Numbered from the stretch's first letter, positions 1-7,480 are shown. The stretch: 24,599 nucleotides of DNA from Bacteroides sp. CAG:709 (GCA_000434935.1 FR882203.1:31699-56297); one strand, 5' to 3'. The notes: a model not told the origin generated them from the sequence alone. A program made the numbers and translations.

Positions 1-45
1 AGACGACGCTCTTTATTTTCCGGTAAAGAAATATGTACCATATTG

Positions 46-1443
46 TTACAGCGCGAGTCTGAGTCCAAAGGTAGATTTGACTGAGCTTGCAGGAAGTTTC
101 GAACGGTTGGCTACACGGCAAGCATCCCATTTCGATGCTGCGCTGCCTCCTCTCATTATACGGAATTCTCCAGGGAGATTGTAGCATGGATCTGCCTGAG
201 CTTCTTTAGTGTAGTCATAGAAACTGTCCTGACACCATTCCCAAGCATTTCCTGACATATCATAAATTCCAAGTTCATTCGGTCTGAATTCCTTGACATT
301 GAGGACTTCTGAAGATGCATTGTTAAGATATGCTGCAACCTGGCTCACATACATTCCGCCCGCAAACTGGGTATTGAAAGACTTCTCGCCACCTCTTGCA
401 GCGAACTCCCACTCTGCTTCTGTCGGGAGACGGAACTTGCGTCCGGTCAATCTGTTGAGTCTGATGATGAAGTTCTGGCAATCGTACCAAGACACATTCA
501 CGACAGGTTTGTCCAGTTCCTTTTCGCTGTTCTTGTACGGAAGACTGCCCATAACCTCAAGCCAAAGTCCTGCGGTCACCTCGGTCTGTCCGATTTCGAA
601 ACCACGTACTGTTACCTCGTGAACCGGGCTTTCATCCTCGCCGGCCATCTTGCCCTGCTCAGGTGTAGCACCCATATTGAAAGTACCGCCATTGACGCCG
701 ATCATCTTGATGGCGCATTTGCCCACGGTGATGGTCTCATTGGAAGAAACCTCTTCGCGTCCTGCATTCTTATTGACAATGGCAGCTATAACATCCTCAG
801 GGATGGCAGTTTCCGTATTGGCTACAACTCGGAAACCGAGTCCAGGTTTTCTGATATAAGAGCTTTCGCTGTCACGGGATTTGCGTGTACGGGCCACCTT
901 GAAGTCATTCTTCGCCACATACAAAGGATTCTGTATCAATGTATCGCTCTGGACGTCATTGAAAGAATCAGCACACCACTCTGAATAGTTAGGGTTCACC
1001 GTAATCATTTCATTGGCTGCCGCATATTCCCACTGTGCTTCCGTAGGAAGAGAGAAAGGAATCCCTGTCATCTTGGAGAGTTTTCCGAGGAATTTCACGC
1101 AATCGTCATAGGAAACCATGTCCACAGGTGCAGCCGGATTCTGGATGGAGCCCGCAGCCGAGCCTGTAACAGCCTGCCACAATTCCTGGGTGACCGGCAA
1201 TTGAGAAATTGAATAACCATTCAACACCACCTGATGAATCGTCGCCCCCGGAACTTTCGTGCCTGACGGGGTCTTGCCCATTGCGAATGCATCGCCCGGA
1301 ACAGCCACCATGCTGAATGCCACTTCACCTGCTTTCACTTCAGCAGGAACTTCCACCCCTGCCGCGCTCTGATACGCACCTCCGCCGCATGATACCATCA
1401 GAAGGACTGATGCCGCAGCTGCAAAAAAAGAATACTTATTCAT
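46..1443 (-). CDS. Lipoprotein with two formylglycine-generating-enzyme-like (SUMF1) domains
   Basis: The 465-residue product has a lipoprotein signal ending in LLMVSC, with Cys19 as the lipidation site, so it is probably membrane-anchored in the envelope. Two FGE-sulfatase-type domains follow. The first, about 43-207, has a LPTEAQWEYAA core and a GLGFRVV end but jumps from that core almost directly to a short WCADSF segment, so it lacks the middle of the fold. The second, about 245-465, is complete: GGTFNMG, PVHEVTV, FRLPTEAEWEFAARGG, NELGIYDMSGNAWEWC, RIMRGGS and FGLRL. Its only cysteine near the RGGS segment, Cys442, does not line up convincingly with the paired active-site cysteines of true FGE, so oxidase activity is doubtful. 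GldJ/GldK-like structural lipoproteins share this fold, but gliding or secretion neighbours are absent. The gene stands alone. Confidence 0.85.
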   Translation of the reverse strand: MNKYSFFAAAASVLLMVSCGGGAYQSAAGVEVPAEVKAGEVAFSMVAVPGDAFAMGKTPSGTKVPGATIHQVVLNGYSISQLPVTQELWQAVTGSAAGSIQNPAAPVDMVSYDDCVKFLGKLSKMTGIPFSLPTEAQWEYAAANEMITVNPNYSEWCADSFNDVQSDTLIQNPLYVAKNDFKVARTRKSRDSESSYIRKPGLGFRVVANTETAIPEDVIAAIVNKNAGREEVSSNETITVGKCAIKMIGVNGGTFNMGATPEQGKMAGEDESPVHEVTVRGFEIGQTEVTAGLWLEVMGSLPYKNSEKELDKPVVNVSWYDCQNFIIRLNRLTGRKFRLPTEAEWEFAARGGEKSFNTQFAGGMYVSQVAAYLNNASSEVLNVKEFRPNELGIYDMSGNAWEWCQDSFYDYTKEAQADPCYNLPGEFRIMRGGSAASKWDACRVANRSKLPASSVKSTFGLRLAL

Positions 1444-1471
1444 AAATTACAATTGTTTTCATTTCGTCTCT

Positions 1472-1479
1472 CAAAGGTA
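1472..1479 (-). promoter_or_regulatory. Candidate -7 box for the FGE-like lipoprotein gene
   Basis: Read on the minus strand this is TACCTTTG, an exact match to the Bacteroidota -7 consensus TAnnTTTG, 28 bases before the start codon. I see no good TTTG at -33, so the promoter is only partly supported. Confidence 0.45.
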
Positions 1480-1540
1480 GTGAATTTTAATCGAATTACC
1501 GCCATTTCATAAAATATCGTCAAATATTAATTTTTTTACC

Positions 1541-1578
1541 TAACTTCGGCGTCCGAAACGGTGCAGGAAGCACCTTTT
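1541..1578 (+). promoter_or_regulatory. Possible promoter and two short hairpins in the leader of the pseudouridine synthase gene
   Basis: TAACTTCG at 1541-1548 resembles a Bacteroidota -7 box with one mismatch. It overlaps a small hairpin (TTCGG at 1545-1549 with CCGAA at 1553-1557). A second hairpin, GGTGC at 1560-1564 with GCACC at 1570-1574, is followed by TTTT. The second looks like a weak intrinsic terminator 22 bases before the start codon. Whether it attenuates transcription is inference. Confidence 0.3.
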
Positions 1579-1600
1579 CCGAGAGAAAAAGTTATCAGAA

Positions 1601-2701
1601 ATGGAACAGACACCAGGACAGAAGTTTACAGTAAAGCACAATGATTTTTTGTTGAATTACCTATATGAGATTTTTCCGGGACAGAGCAAGACGGGAGTCA
1701 AGGCTTACCTCTCGAACGGTCAGGTAATTCTGAACGGAAAGAAGGTTACGGCGTTCGACCAGCCGCTTTTCGAAGGCGATTCATTGACAATATTGCCCAA
1801 GAAGGTTTCCATATATAATGAGGTCAAGCATGCGGCCCGCGTGGATCTTCAGGATTCGGGCGTGGAGATTTTGTATGAGGACGACAGCATAATAGTGGTG
1901 AACAAGCGCAGCGGCCTTCCCGTCGTAGGGACAGGAAAGTCTGCCGGACATGCCGTGGATATGGACAAGAAAGGAGCGAAGGCCAGCCTTATGGGCCAGA
2001 GAAAGGAGAACACGGTGTATTCCATATTGAGCGATTACATGAGGACCAAGGTTCATGCAGAAAGGATGAGTTCCAGCGTCAGGCTTCCTTGGAAACCGTC
2101 GCATGTATTTATAGTTCACCGTCTTGACCGTGACACGTCCGGCGTGCTGGTATTTGCCAAGACCGAGAAGATCCAGCAGATAATGCAGGACGGATGGAAC
2201 AGTTTCGTCAAGAAAAGAGGTTATGTCGGCATCGTCGAAGGAGTACCGTCGCAGCCGCAAGGAGCCGTCATCAGCTGGTTGAAGGAGAATCCGAAGTCAA
2301 TGAAGATGATTTCTTCACAGGAGCCTGATTTTTCCACGGACAGAAGAGGCGCAGGCAAGAGTTCGGAAGAGTGGCAGAAAGCCATAACCCATTATCATGT
2401 ATTGGCTTCCGATGTCCATCCGACAGGCAGCCGCAAGTCCGGCAAAGATGAGGGGCCAAGGAACACGGCTCTGAAATACAGTGCCGTGGAGTTCTCATTG
2501 GAAACCGGCAGGAAGAACCAGATCCGCGTGCATGCCGCATCAGAGCTGCATTGCCCTATCGCCGGGGATAAAAAATATGGTGCCAAGACGAATCCTTGCG
2601 GACGCTTGGCACTACATGCAGGAACATTGGCTTTCATACACCCCGTTTCCGGCAAAGTCATGACTTTCACCGCAAAGACTCCCAAGGAGTTCGGGGTCTA
2701 G
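1601..2701 (+). CDS. RluA/RluD-family RNA pseudouridine synthase
   Basis: This 366-residue protein isomerises uridine to pseudouridine in rRNA or tRNA in the cytoplasm. An S4-like RNA-binding region occupies about residues 8-70. The catalytic domain starts with LYEDDSIIVVNKRSGLPV (about 91-108) and carries the family signature HRLDRDTSG at 173-181, in which Asp176 is the expected nucleophile. GRKNQIRVH near the C-terminus is the other conserved block. About 65 residues separate the VVNK block from HRLD, longer than I expect for the family, and a second Lys/Ser-rich stretch precedes the GRKNQIRVH block, so the protein has lineage-specific insertions. The exact target uridine, and hence the Rlu letter, cannot be told from sequence. 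It converges on the next gene with three bases between stop codons and no visible terminator. Confidence 0.9.
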   Translation: MEQTPGQKFTVKHNDFLLNYLYEIFPGQSKTGVKAYLSNGQVILNGKKVTAFDQPLFEGDSLTILPKKVSIYNEVKHAARVDLQDSGVEILYEDDSIIVVNKRSGLPVVGTGKSAGHAVDMDKKGAKASLMGQRKENTVYSILSDYMRTKVHAERMSSSVRLPWKPSHVFIVHRLDRDTSGVLVFAKTEKIQQIMQDGWNSFVKKRGYVGIVEGVPSQPQGAVISWLKENPKSMKMISSQEPDFSTDRRGAGKSSEEWQKAITHYHVLASDVHPTGSRKSGKDEGPRNTALKYSAVEFSLETGRKNQIRVHAASELHCPIAGDKKYGAKTNPCGRLALHAGTLAFIHPVSGKVMTFTAKTPKEFGV

Positions 2702-2704
2702 TCT

Positions 2705-3394
2705 CTACCTGAGATACTGGAACATACGTATATACGGTTCGCCGAAGAAAAGAACTACATCTCCGAATTCGAAGCCCAGCTTCTTGTACAATTTGTGGAG
2801 ATGTGGTTTTTTCTCGTCTACAAGCAATGTCACCTTCTCATAGCCGAGCGCCTCTGCTTCATCCAATGCATTCCGCATCAGGATGCTGCCGATATTGTGT
2901 CCGCGGAATTCCGGGTGGACGACCAATGAATCGAGATAGTATTCTCCCTCTCCGGTTTCGCTGCCCGGTTCCGGCTTCTCTGTATTCAACAGCTTGGCCA
3001 TCAATGCGAATGTCCTTTCGGCCGTTTCCTTGTAGCTTCCTCCGTCGTAAGAAACGATGGCTCCGGCTGTTTTTCCGCAGAAGGTGGCAATGGTCGTATT
3101 CTTCCAGGAGTACAATGTGTCTTCCTTGGAACATACTTTTATCAATGCGTCACGCACGGCGGAAATCGGGCCGAACGATGTCTCGGCATCAGCCGGCAAT
3201 TCCGGATTGAAGATATCGTAACCCATGGCTGCAAGGACGGCATCGGCTATAAACGGCGCATCAGACGCCCTGCCCTTGCGGAGCTCCACACGGGGCGTCT
3301 TAGCCTCAATCGCCGGCATCACAAGCGTATTATTTTCACTCACAGCCACTTCCCCTTTCAGCCCTGTATGCGGATCCTTGTAAATTATTCCCAT
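2705..3394 (-). CDS. GNAT-family N-acetyltransferase
   Basis: The 229-residue protein has a GNAT fold. VELRKGRASDAPFIADAV at about 36-53 is the typical first strand and helix. LDSLVVHPEFRGHNIGSIL at about 154-172 is motif A with the acetyl-CoA-binding R-G-H-N-I-G loop, and LYKKLGFEFGD at about 202-212 is motif B. The substrate (protein, amine or small molecule) cannot be predicted. The 35 residues before the GNAT domain are unusual, and Met26 (about position 3319) is a possible alternative start; I kept the upstream ATG. Its 5' end lies close to the tRNA promoter on the opposite strand, so the two genes diverge from a shared short region. Confidence 0.85.
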   Translation of the reverse strand: MGIIYKDPHTGLKGEVAVSENNTLVMPAIEAKTPRVELRKGRASDAPFIADAVLAAMGYDIFNPELPADAETSFGPISAVRDALIKVCSKEDTLYSWKNTTIATFCGKTAGAIVSYDGGSYKETAERTFALMAKLLNTEKPEPGSETGEGEYYLDSLVVHPEFRGHNIGSILMRNALDEAEALGYEKVTLLVDEKKPHLHKLYKKLGFEFGDVVLFFGEPYIRMFQYLR

Positions 3395-3417
3395 AACGTA
3401 AAAAAGTTAAATTAATT

Positions 3418-3449
3418 TTTGTGAATATAAATAAAAGTATCTATATTTG
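3418..3449 (+). promoter_or_regulatory. Promoter of the tRNA-Ala gene
   Basis: TTTG at 3418-3421 and TATATTTG at 3442-3449 match the Bacteroidota -33 (TTTG) and -7 (TAnnTTTG) elements exactly, with a 20-base spacer. Transcription would begin just before the mature tRNA at 3461. This is the best promoter in the window. Confidence 0.8.
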
Positions 3450-3460
3450 CAAACGCAAAC

Positions 3461-3534
3461 GGGGATATAGCTCAGTTGGCTAGAGCATCTGCTTTGCAAG
3501 CAGAGGGTCGTCGGTTCGACTCCGTCTATCTCCA
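3461..3534 (+). tRNA. tRNA-Ala, anticodon UGC
   Basis: A full cloverleaf can be drawn. Acceptor GGGGATA pairs with TATCTCC, the D arm is GCTC/GAGC, the anticodon stem TCTGC/GCAGA holds the loop TTTGCAA with anticodon TGC, and the T arm GTCGG/CCGTC holds TTCGACT. The discriminator base is A at 3534. The 3' CCA is not fully encoded (ACA follows the acceptor stem) and would be added after transcription. The second T-stem pair is a U-U mismatch, which is mildly unusual. It is not next to rRNA genes here, although tRNA-Ala(UGC) is often found inside rRNA operons. Confidence 0.95.
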
Positions 3535-3541
3535 CAAAAGA

Positions 3542-3570
3542 AGCACTTCGGTTTTCCGAGGTGCTTTTTT
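3542..3570 (+). terminator. Intrinsic terminator after tRNA-Ala
   Basis: A 10-bp stem (AGCACTTCGG at 3542-3551, CCGAGGTGCT at 3556-3565, one G-U pair) with a TTTT loop is followed by a run of six T. It begins eight bases after the tRNA. Confidence 0.85.
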
Positions 3571-3603
3571 CGTTCTACTCTTTTGAATTCCATTTACTAT
3601 TCC

Positions 3604-3687
3604 GACGTGCGCAATAAAACGTTTTCTACGCACGTCACGCCCGAAAACCATGCTATCGTGAGTAAATCAGCCGTTTTTACGCACGTC
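3604..3687. repeat. Dyad and direct copies of CGCACGTC
   Basis: GACGTGCG at 3604-3611 is the exact reverse complement of CGCACGTC at 3629-3636, forming a dyad with a 17-base spacer. A further copy lies at 3680-3687. The last two share a longer context: GTTTTCTACGCACGTCA at 3621-3637 and GTTTTTACGCACGTCA at 3673-3688. It may be a protein-binding array or a remnant of an interspersed palindromic repeat. Confidence 0.6.
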
Positions 3688-3780
3688 AGAAGTCGAACTG
3701 CACCGGAGAGACATGCCTGCGTCAATGGTGTCCAGGCTTTCCGATTGCCAGTACCACAGCAAGCACAGCCAGCATGAATC

Positions 3781-3796
3781 TAAGTAAAATTACCTA
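3781..3796. promoter_or_regulatory. Candidate operator, copy 1 (16-base near-palindrome)
   Basis: TAAGTAAAATTACCTA matches the reverse complement of the perfect palindrome at 5926-5941 in 15 of 16 positions. It ends 55 bases before the lipoprotein start at 3852. It would overlap the -33 region if TTCCTTTG at 3820-3827 serves as a -7 box. Confidence 0.45.
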
Positions 3797-3851
3797 TAGG
3801 AAATGAGGACAATATTCCTTTCCTTTGCAGAAATCAATAACCCAAAATAAC

Positions 3852-4370
3852 ATGAAAAAGATATTTATCGTCATTTTGACAATTTTCACGGCACTGTTCC
3901 TCAACTCTTGTTCCAAGTCCGACGTCATGCTTTCAGGCGACTGGTGGACAATCATTCCTGATGAAGTAGGAAGTGGAGACGAGAATGTCGTGATCAGGTT
4001 CGACAATTCGTCGTCTACCGTGAATTTCGCAGTCAAATCCACAAACAAAGACGAAAAGAACTACTACATGGTCGAATCTTTTGCCAGAAAGTATACCCTT
4101 GAGAATACGGCAAAGGGAGAAGGCATCATCCGCATCATTGAAAAGGACGGCACACAATGGCCGGAGCTCCGTTTCCATTCACTCACACTCGTGACTCTCG
4201 GATTGTCACACATTGACGGGACCGGCAAGGAAGTGGACGTTATCGCTTGCTTTCCATTCTTCGAGGATACGGACAAGAAGGTCATCAAGACTACGGATTC
4301 CGGATATTCGACCAGAATCAACAACTTGATAGAGAGATTCCGCAGCGTCGGCAGACTCATAAAGAACTAA
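3852..4370 (+). CDS. Small lipoprotein of unknown function
   Basis: The 172-residue product starts MKKIFIVILT and has a hydrophobic signal ending in LFLNSC, so Cys19 is the likely lipidation site. I chose the ATG at 3852, which puts the signal peptide at the N-terminus; a TTG nine codons upstream is in frame but would spoil it. The mature part is polar and mixed in charge, begins with SGDWWTIIPDEVG and looks beta-rich. I recognise no family. It converges on the LRR lipoprotein gene across a strong terminator and carries a possible shared operator upstream. Confidence 0.75.
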   Translation: MKKIFIVILTIFTALFLNSCSKSDVMLSGDWWTIIPDEVGSGDENVVIRFDNSSSTVNFAVKSTNKDEKNYYMVESFARKYTLENTAKGEGIIRIIEKDGTQWPELRFHSLTLVTLGLSHIDGTGKEVDVIACFPFFEDTDKKVIKTTDSGYSTRINNLIERFRSVGRLIKN

Positions 4371-4381
4371 TCAGTCCGCAT

Positions 4382-4429
4382 ATATGACAAATCCCCTGCA
4401 AAACAACACTTTGCAGGGGATTGTCATAT
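4382..4429. terminator. Bidirectional terminator between convergent genes
   Basis: The arms 4382-4402 and 4410-4429 form about 20 base pairs with a single bulged A and a 7-base loop; the core is TCCCCTGCAAA with TTTGCAGGGGA. It lies between the convergent stop codons at 4370 and 4448 and can serve both genes, although neither side has a long T run. Confidence 0.8.
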
Positions 4430-4447
4430 TAATGACCAAGATATTAT

Positions 4448-5848
4448 CTATTCATACTTGATGCGTGAGAAATCACTGATCGTTGTCGTACCGGTAGCCT
4501 CATCATAAATCATACAAGCCAGAAGGACGAATATGTCTGAGTTGCCAACATTTATAGTCAACGTGTCGGTATTACTGCCACTAATATAATAAGCTCCCTC
4601 GCTCATATCCGAAAGAGGAGTAACGGGATAACTCGTGAGGCCTGTAGATCCAACTTCGACAGGCGCAGAAAGGCACCAATAATACTGATAATTTCCTGTC
4701 GATTCCATTTCCACTGACACACTGAACGGAACACCCGTCTTCGCAGCAATCTCAGGTTTCGGCTGAGTCTTGATCTTAGGAGATTTTTCACAATACAGAG
4801 TCCCCTTGACACGACTGCTCTCGTCACCCTTAATCATCTGCCAGCTGTAGGAAGTCCCAGATATTTTACCATATATAACCTTCAGGACCCCGTTCTCTCC
4901 AGGATTGAAGAAATATTCGAATTTGTTCATTTTATCCGGAAGAGAACCCGCATCTATGCTCGTCAGCTTATTATAGTTGAGCCACAGCGATTCAATCAAT
5001 TCGCATCCTGTCAAGTTGATGCTTTCCAGTTCGTTTTCGGAAAGATCCAGATAAACCAGGCCAGGAAAAGAGCTGGCGTTGAATTCCTTCAACTTGTTCG
5101 TATTCATAGAGACCTTTGCCAAGTTCGGATGCTGACCGAATGCGACGCTCTCCAACAGGTTGTCATCCATAATAACTGATTCCAAATTAGGGCAGTTAGT
5201 CAAGTCTACATGTGTCAGTTTTCCTTCGGTAGCAATAAGCTTCTTAAGCTTGGTAAGAGTACTGACGTTCAGCGAAGTAAGATTCTTACAACCGCCTAAG
5301 CCCAGAGTTTCGAGATTCACGAGAAATTCCAAGCCGTCCGCGGTCTCTATATCCTTGGCATATCTTGACGGAACATAGAATTCCGTTATGTTCTTCACTT
5401 CTCCATAGGTAATCTTATTATTATCGGCAATCTTTCCATCGTATTCCAATGCAAGAGCGAAATTGCCTTCAAAGTACGCCGAAATATCCTTGTCATCCGT
5501 AAGGACAAGCTGAACATTGACATCGCAGCTGGCAGACAATGTACCGTCAGATGTAGAAGCAGTAATTCTCGTATTGCCTCGCATCTTGGCAGTCACGAGT
5601 CCGTTTTCATCTACGCTCGCAATATTCTCGTCATCTGAAACCCAGACAAGAGAAGACATAAACTCGCCTTTCTTGGCTTTTCCAGGCTGCACTATCACAT
5701 CGAGCTGATGTGTGTCGCCGTCATTGAGATAAACGGTGACCGGGTCGATGCTGAAACTCTCGACCGGTACGCCCTTATCTTTCTTGCAGTTCACGAACAG
5801 AGGGATTGCCAAGGCAATAACCAGTAGTGTGGATAAAATACGTTTCAT
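4448..5848 (-). CDS. Lipoprotein with BIG2 Ig-like domain and leucine-rich repeats
   Basis: The 466-residue protein has a lipoprotein signal ending in PLFVNC (Cys21). A BIG2-type immunoglobulin-like domain covers about 30-112 (a D-x-x-x-QLDV strand, then WVSDDENIASVDENGLVTA). Short leucine-rich repeats follow at about 165-300, recognisable by units such as LETLGLGGCKNLTSLNV, LTHVDLTNCPNLESV and LVYLDLSENELESINL. The C-terminal part from about 355 is a separate beta-rich domain with no family I recognise. Such proteins usually sit on the cell surface and bind proteins or glycans; the ligand is not predictable. It is transcribed away from the barrel gene at 6015, with a palindrome between the two. 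Confidence 0.85.
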   Translation of the reverse strand: MKRILSTLLVIALAIPLFVNCKKDKGVPVESFSIDPVTVYLNDGDTHQLDVIVQPGKAKKGEFMSSLVWVSDDENIASVDENGLVTAKMRGNTRITASTSDGTLSASCDVNVQLVLTDDKDISAYFEGNFALALEYDGKIADNNKITYGEVKNITEFYVPSRYAKDIETADGLEFLVNLETLGLGGCKNLTSLNVSTLTKLKKLIATEGKLTHVDLTNCPNLESVIMDDNLLESVAFGQHPNLAKVSMNTNKLKEFNASSFPGLVYLDLSENELESINLTGCELIESLWLNYNKLTSIDAGSLPDKMNKFEYFFNPGENGVLKVIYGKISGTSYSWQMIKGDESSRVKGTLYCEKSPKIKTQPKPEIAAKTGVPFSVSVEMESTGNYQYYWCLSAPVEVGSTGLTSYPVTPLSDMSEGAYYISGSNTDTLTINVGNSDIFVLLACMIYDEATGTTTISDFSRIKYE

Positions 5849-5894
5849 AGTGTTATTGTTTTAAAAATGATTGATAATCAATATCCGACTTGGC

Positions 5895-5902
5895 CAAAGG
5901 TA
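5895..5902 (-). promoter_or_regulatory. Candidate -7 box for the LRR lipoprotein gene
   Basis: The minus strand reads TACCTTTG, an exact TAnnTTTG match, 46 bases before the start codon. TTTC at 5922-5925, 19 bases further upstream, may serve as the -33 element and abuts the palindrome at 5926. Confidence 0.5.
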
Positions 5903-5925
5903 AGCACGAAAAGCCGTTATAGAAA

Positions 5926-5941
5926 TAGGTAATTTTACCTA
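5926..5941. promoter_or_regulatory. Candidate operator, copy 2 (perfect palindrome)
   Basis: TAGGTAATTTTACCTA is a perfect inverted repeat with 7-base arms around TT. It lies between the divergent LRR lipoprotein (start 5848) and barrel gene (start 6015) at nearly equal distance from both (77 and 73 bases). A near-identical copy at 3781-3796 precedes another envelope gene, which supports a shared binding site. Confidence 0.55.
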
Positions 5942-5990
5942 ATTTGAGTGGCATTCCGGCTCAGAAGCGCACAAATAGCATGAAAATACT

Positions 5991-5998
5991 TATATTAG
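5991..5998 (+). promoter_or_regulatory. Candidate -7 box for the barrel gene at 6015
   Basis: TATATTAG has one mismatch to TAnnTTTG and is followed by CAAAA, much like the tRNA-Ala -7 box and its flank. No clear -33 element was found. The leader would be short, about 10 bases. Confidence 0.35.
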
Positions 5999-6014
5999 CA
6001 AAAATTTATACACC

Positions 6015-6683
6015 ATGAAACACTTTATCCTGATACTTGCCGCAATCGTGTTCTCCACCGGTTTATCGCTGGCACAGACACAAGATTCCACTTCAGCTGT
6101 TCTGCAGGAAAATCTTCCTGAAACCCAGATGACCAAGAAAGAAATCCGAAAAGCAGCCATGCCTGAGCAGAGAAACGAAATCACAATCGGCTACGGCTGG
6201 GGAACATTTATAGATGCCACATTCATATTTGCAAACGGACTGGTTACGGCATTCTCCGCGGGCCATATAAGAACAGACAACTATCAGGCGCTCGGTTCTG
6301 TCAATGCAGAATACTACCGGGTTCTTAACAAGACTTTTTCAGTCGGAGGTTCGTTTTCATGGACGGGAGGAAGCGCAGATATCATTAATAAGGAAGATGT
6401 CAAGACAGGGAAGTCCCACTATAGTGCATTCGTGATAATGCCATCCGTAAAGGCATTCTGGTTCAGAAAGAAGCACGTGGCAATGTATTCCAAGCTGGCA
6501 TTGGGGCTCACCATGCTTGACGGATTTGACAACAAGGAATCAGAAAGGAACTATTCGCCGTTCTTTGCCGGTCAGGCAGGCGCTGTCTGCATACAGGCAG
6601 GCGGCAAACACGTACGCGGCTTTCTCGAAACCGGCGGAGGCATGCAAGGTTTCATAACAGGAGGCTTGAGCATATCTTTCTGA
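6015..6683 (+). CDS. Probable outer-membrane beta-barrel protein, unknown function
   Basis: The 222-residue protein has a Sec signal (MKHFILILAAIVFSTGLSLA, cleavage near AQT). The mature part alternates glycine- and aromatic-rich strands such as NEITIGYGWGTFIDATFIF, KTFSVGGSFSWTGG and VAMYSKLALGLTML. It ends ITGGLSISF, with the terminal Phe typical of outer-membrane barrels. A short charged segment (about 30-55, including MTKKEIRKAAMPEQ) precedes the first strand. The size suits an 8-strand barrel. No specific family is recognised. It is transcribed divergently from the LRR lipoprotein. Confidence 0.75.
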   Translation: MKHFILILAAIVFSTGLSLAQTQDSTSAVLQENLPETQMTKKEIRKAAMPEQRNEITIGYGWGTFIDATFIFANGLVTAFSAGHIRTDNYQALGSVNAEYYRVLNKTFSVGGSFSWTGGSADIINKEDVKTGKSHYSAFVIMPSVKAFWFRKKHVAMYSKLALGLTMLDGFDNKESERNYSPFFAGQAGAVCIQAGGKHVRGFLETGGGMQGFITGGLSISF

Positions 6684-6691
6684 CAATAACT

Positions 6692-6716
6692 CAAGTTTCG
6701 CAAGTTGTCAAACTTG
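6692..6716. other. Hairpin downstream of the barrel gene
   Basis: CAAGTTT at 6692-6698 pairs with AAACTTG at 6710-6716 around an 11-base loop. No T run follows, so it is at best a weak terminator or a 3' mRNA structure. Confidence 0.35.
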
Positions 6717-6736
6717 GATATATAAGAAGATAATAC

Positions 6737-6744
6737 TAAATTCG
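6737..6744 (+). promoter_or_regulatory. Candidate -7 box for the porin-family gene
   Basis: TAAATTCG has one mismatch to TAnnTTTG. CTTG at 6712-6715, 21 bases upstream, is a possible -33 element that overlaps the hairpin. The leader before the start at 6805 would be about 55 bases. Confidence 0.3.
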
Positions 6745-6804
6745 CTTTGATTACGAAGGAGAATCGTGAAAAAACCGCCTTCAGTGTAATTTAAAACAGA
6801 AAAT

Positions 6805-7458
6805 ATGAAGAAAATCATTTTTGCGGCTGCTGCGGCAGTCATGATGCTGGTTAGCTACAATGCTTCAGCTCAGTTAAGTGTAGGTGTCGGATTTGCAAAA
6901 TCTGACCTTAAAGAAAAAGCTGAATTCAAGTCAGTCAAACAAGAGAACACTTCCAATGCCAACGGCCTCTATGTCGATGCGGACTACACATTCAAATTCA
7001 AATACGGTCTTGGCTTCACACCGGGCATCGAATGGGTATTCATCGGCGACAAGAGCATCAAGGAACTCGGTTTGGGCGACATAAAGAGCGAATCCAAATT
7101 CAAGGAGCATTACATCAATGTACCGCTTAAACTAGATTGGGGCATTGATATTAAAGTAGTTAGAATATTCGCATTCGCGGGTCCTACACTTTCTTTCAAT
7201 GTATCATCCAAGACCAAGACCGATGGAACCGCATTAGGCACAACCAGCAGCACGACCGTGGACACCAAGGACTTCTTCGAGAAACTCGGCGGCAAATATG
7301 GCTACTTCGACCTCATGCTCGGCGGTGGCGTCGGTGTGGACGTATTGAACAAAATCAGAGTCAAGTTCGCTTACGACTGGGGTCTTGTCAACAGAGGAAA
7401 CGACGATATCAAGCTCCACAGACAGCAGCTTAAATTAGGTGTCGCTTACTTGTTCTAA
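6805..7458 (+). CDS. Outer-membrane beta-barrel protein, porin/PorT-like family
   Basis: The 217-residue protein has a clear signal peptide (MKKIIFAAAAAVMMLVSYNASA, cleavage before QLS). The mature part has the usual pattern of PorT-like small barrels: LSVGVGFAKSDL, LYVDADYTFKFKYGLGFTPGIEW, HYINVPLKLDWGI, IFAFAGPTLSFNVSSKT, FDLMLGGGVGVDVLNKIRVKFAYDWGLVNR and a C-terminal LKLGVAYLF ending in Phe. The HYINVPLKL and FAGPTLSF blocks are typical of the family. Function beyond outer-membrane location is unknown. A terminator follows. Confidence 0.85.
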   Translation: MKKIIFAAAAAVMMLVSYNASAQLSVGVGFAKSDLKEKAEFKSVKQENTSNANGLYVDADYTFKFKYGLGFTPGIEWVFIGDKSIKELGLGDIKSESKFKEHYINVPLKLDWGIDIKVVRIFAFAGPTLSFNVSSKTKTDGTALGTTSSTTVDTKDFFEKLGGKYGYFDLMLGGGVGVDVLNKIRVKFAYDWGLVNRGNDDIKLHRQQLKLGVAYLF

Positions 7459-7480
7459 AAATCATTGACCTATATAATTA

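Larger units (their letters stand above)
3571..3851. other. Intergenic stretch of about 280 bases
   Basis: This stretch holds three copies of an 8-base CGCACGTC motif and a 16-base near-palindrome, both listed separately, and the probable promoter of the lipoprotein at 3852. A 64-codon reading frame at 3583-3777 is open on the plus strand, but its translation follows the nucleotide repeats and shows no domain or signal, so I do not call it a gene. Confidence 0.6.

Noticed and set aside
46..1443. Active sulfatase-maturing enzyme
   Set aside because: Neither domain shows the paired active-site cysteines, and no sulfatase gene is in the window.
3583..3777. 64-codon open frame after the tRNA terminator
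   Set aside because: It covers the short CGCACGTC repeats, has no domain or signal sequence, and its peptide repeats simply mirror the nucleotide repeats.
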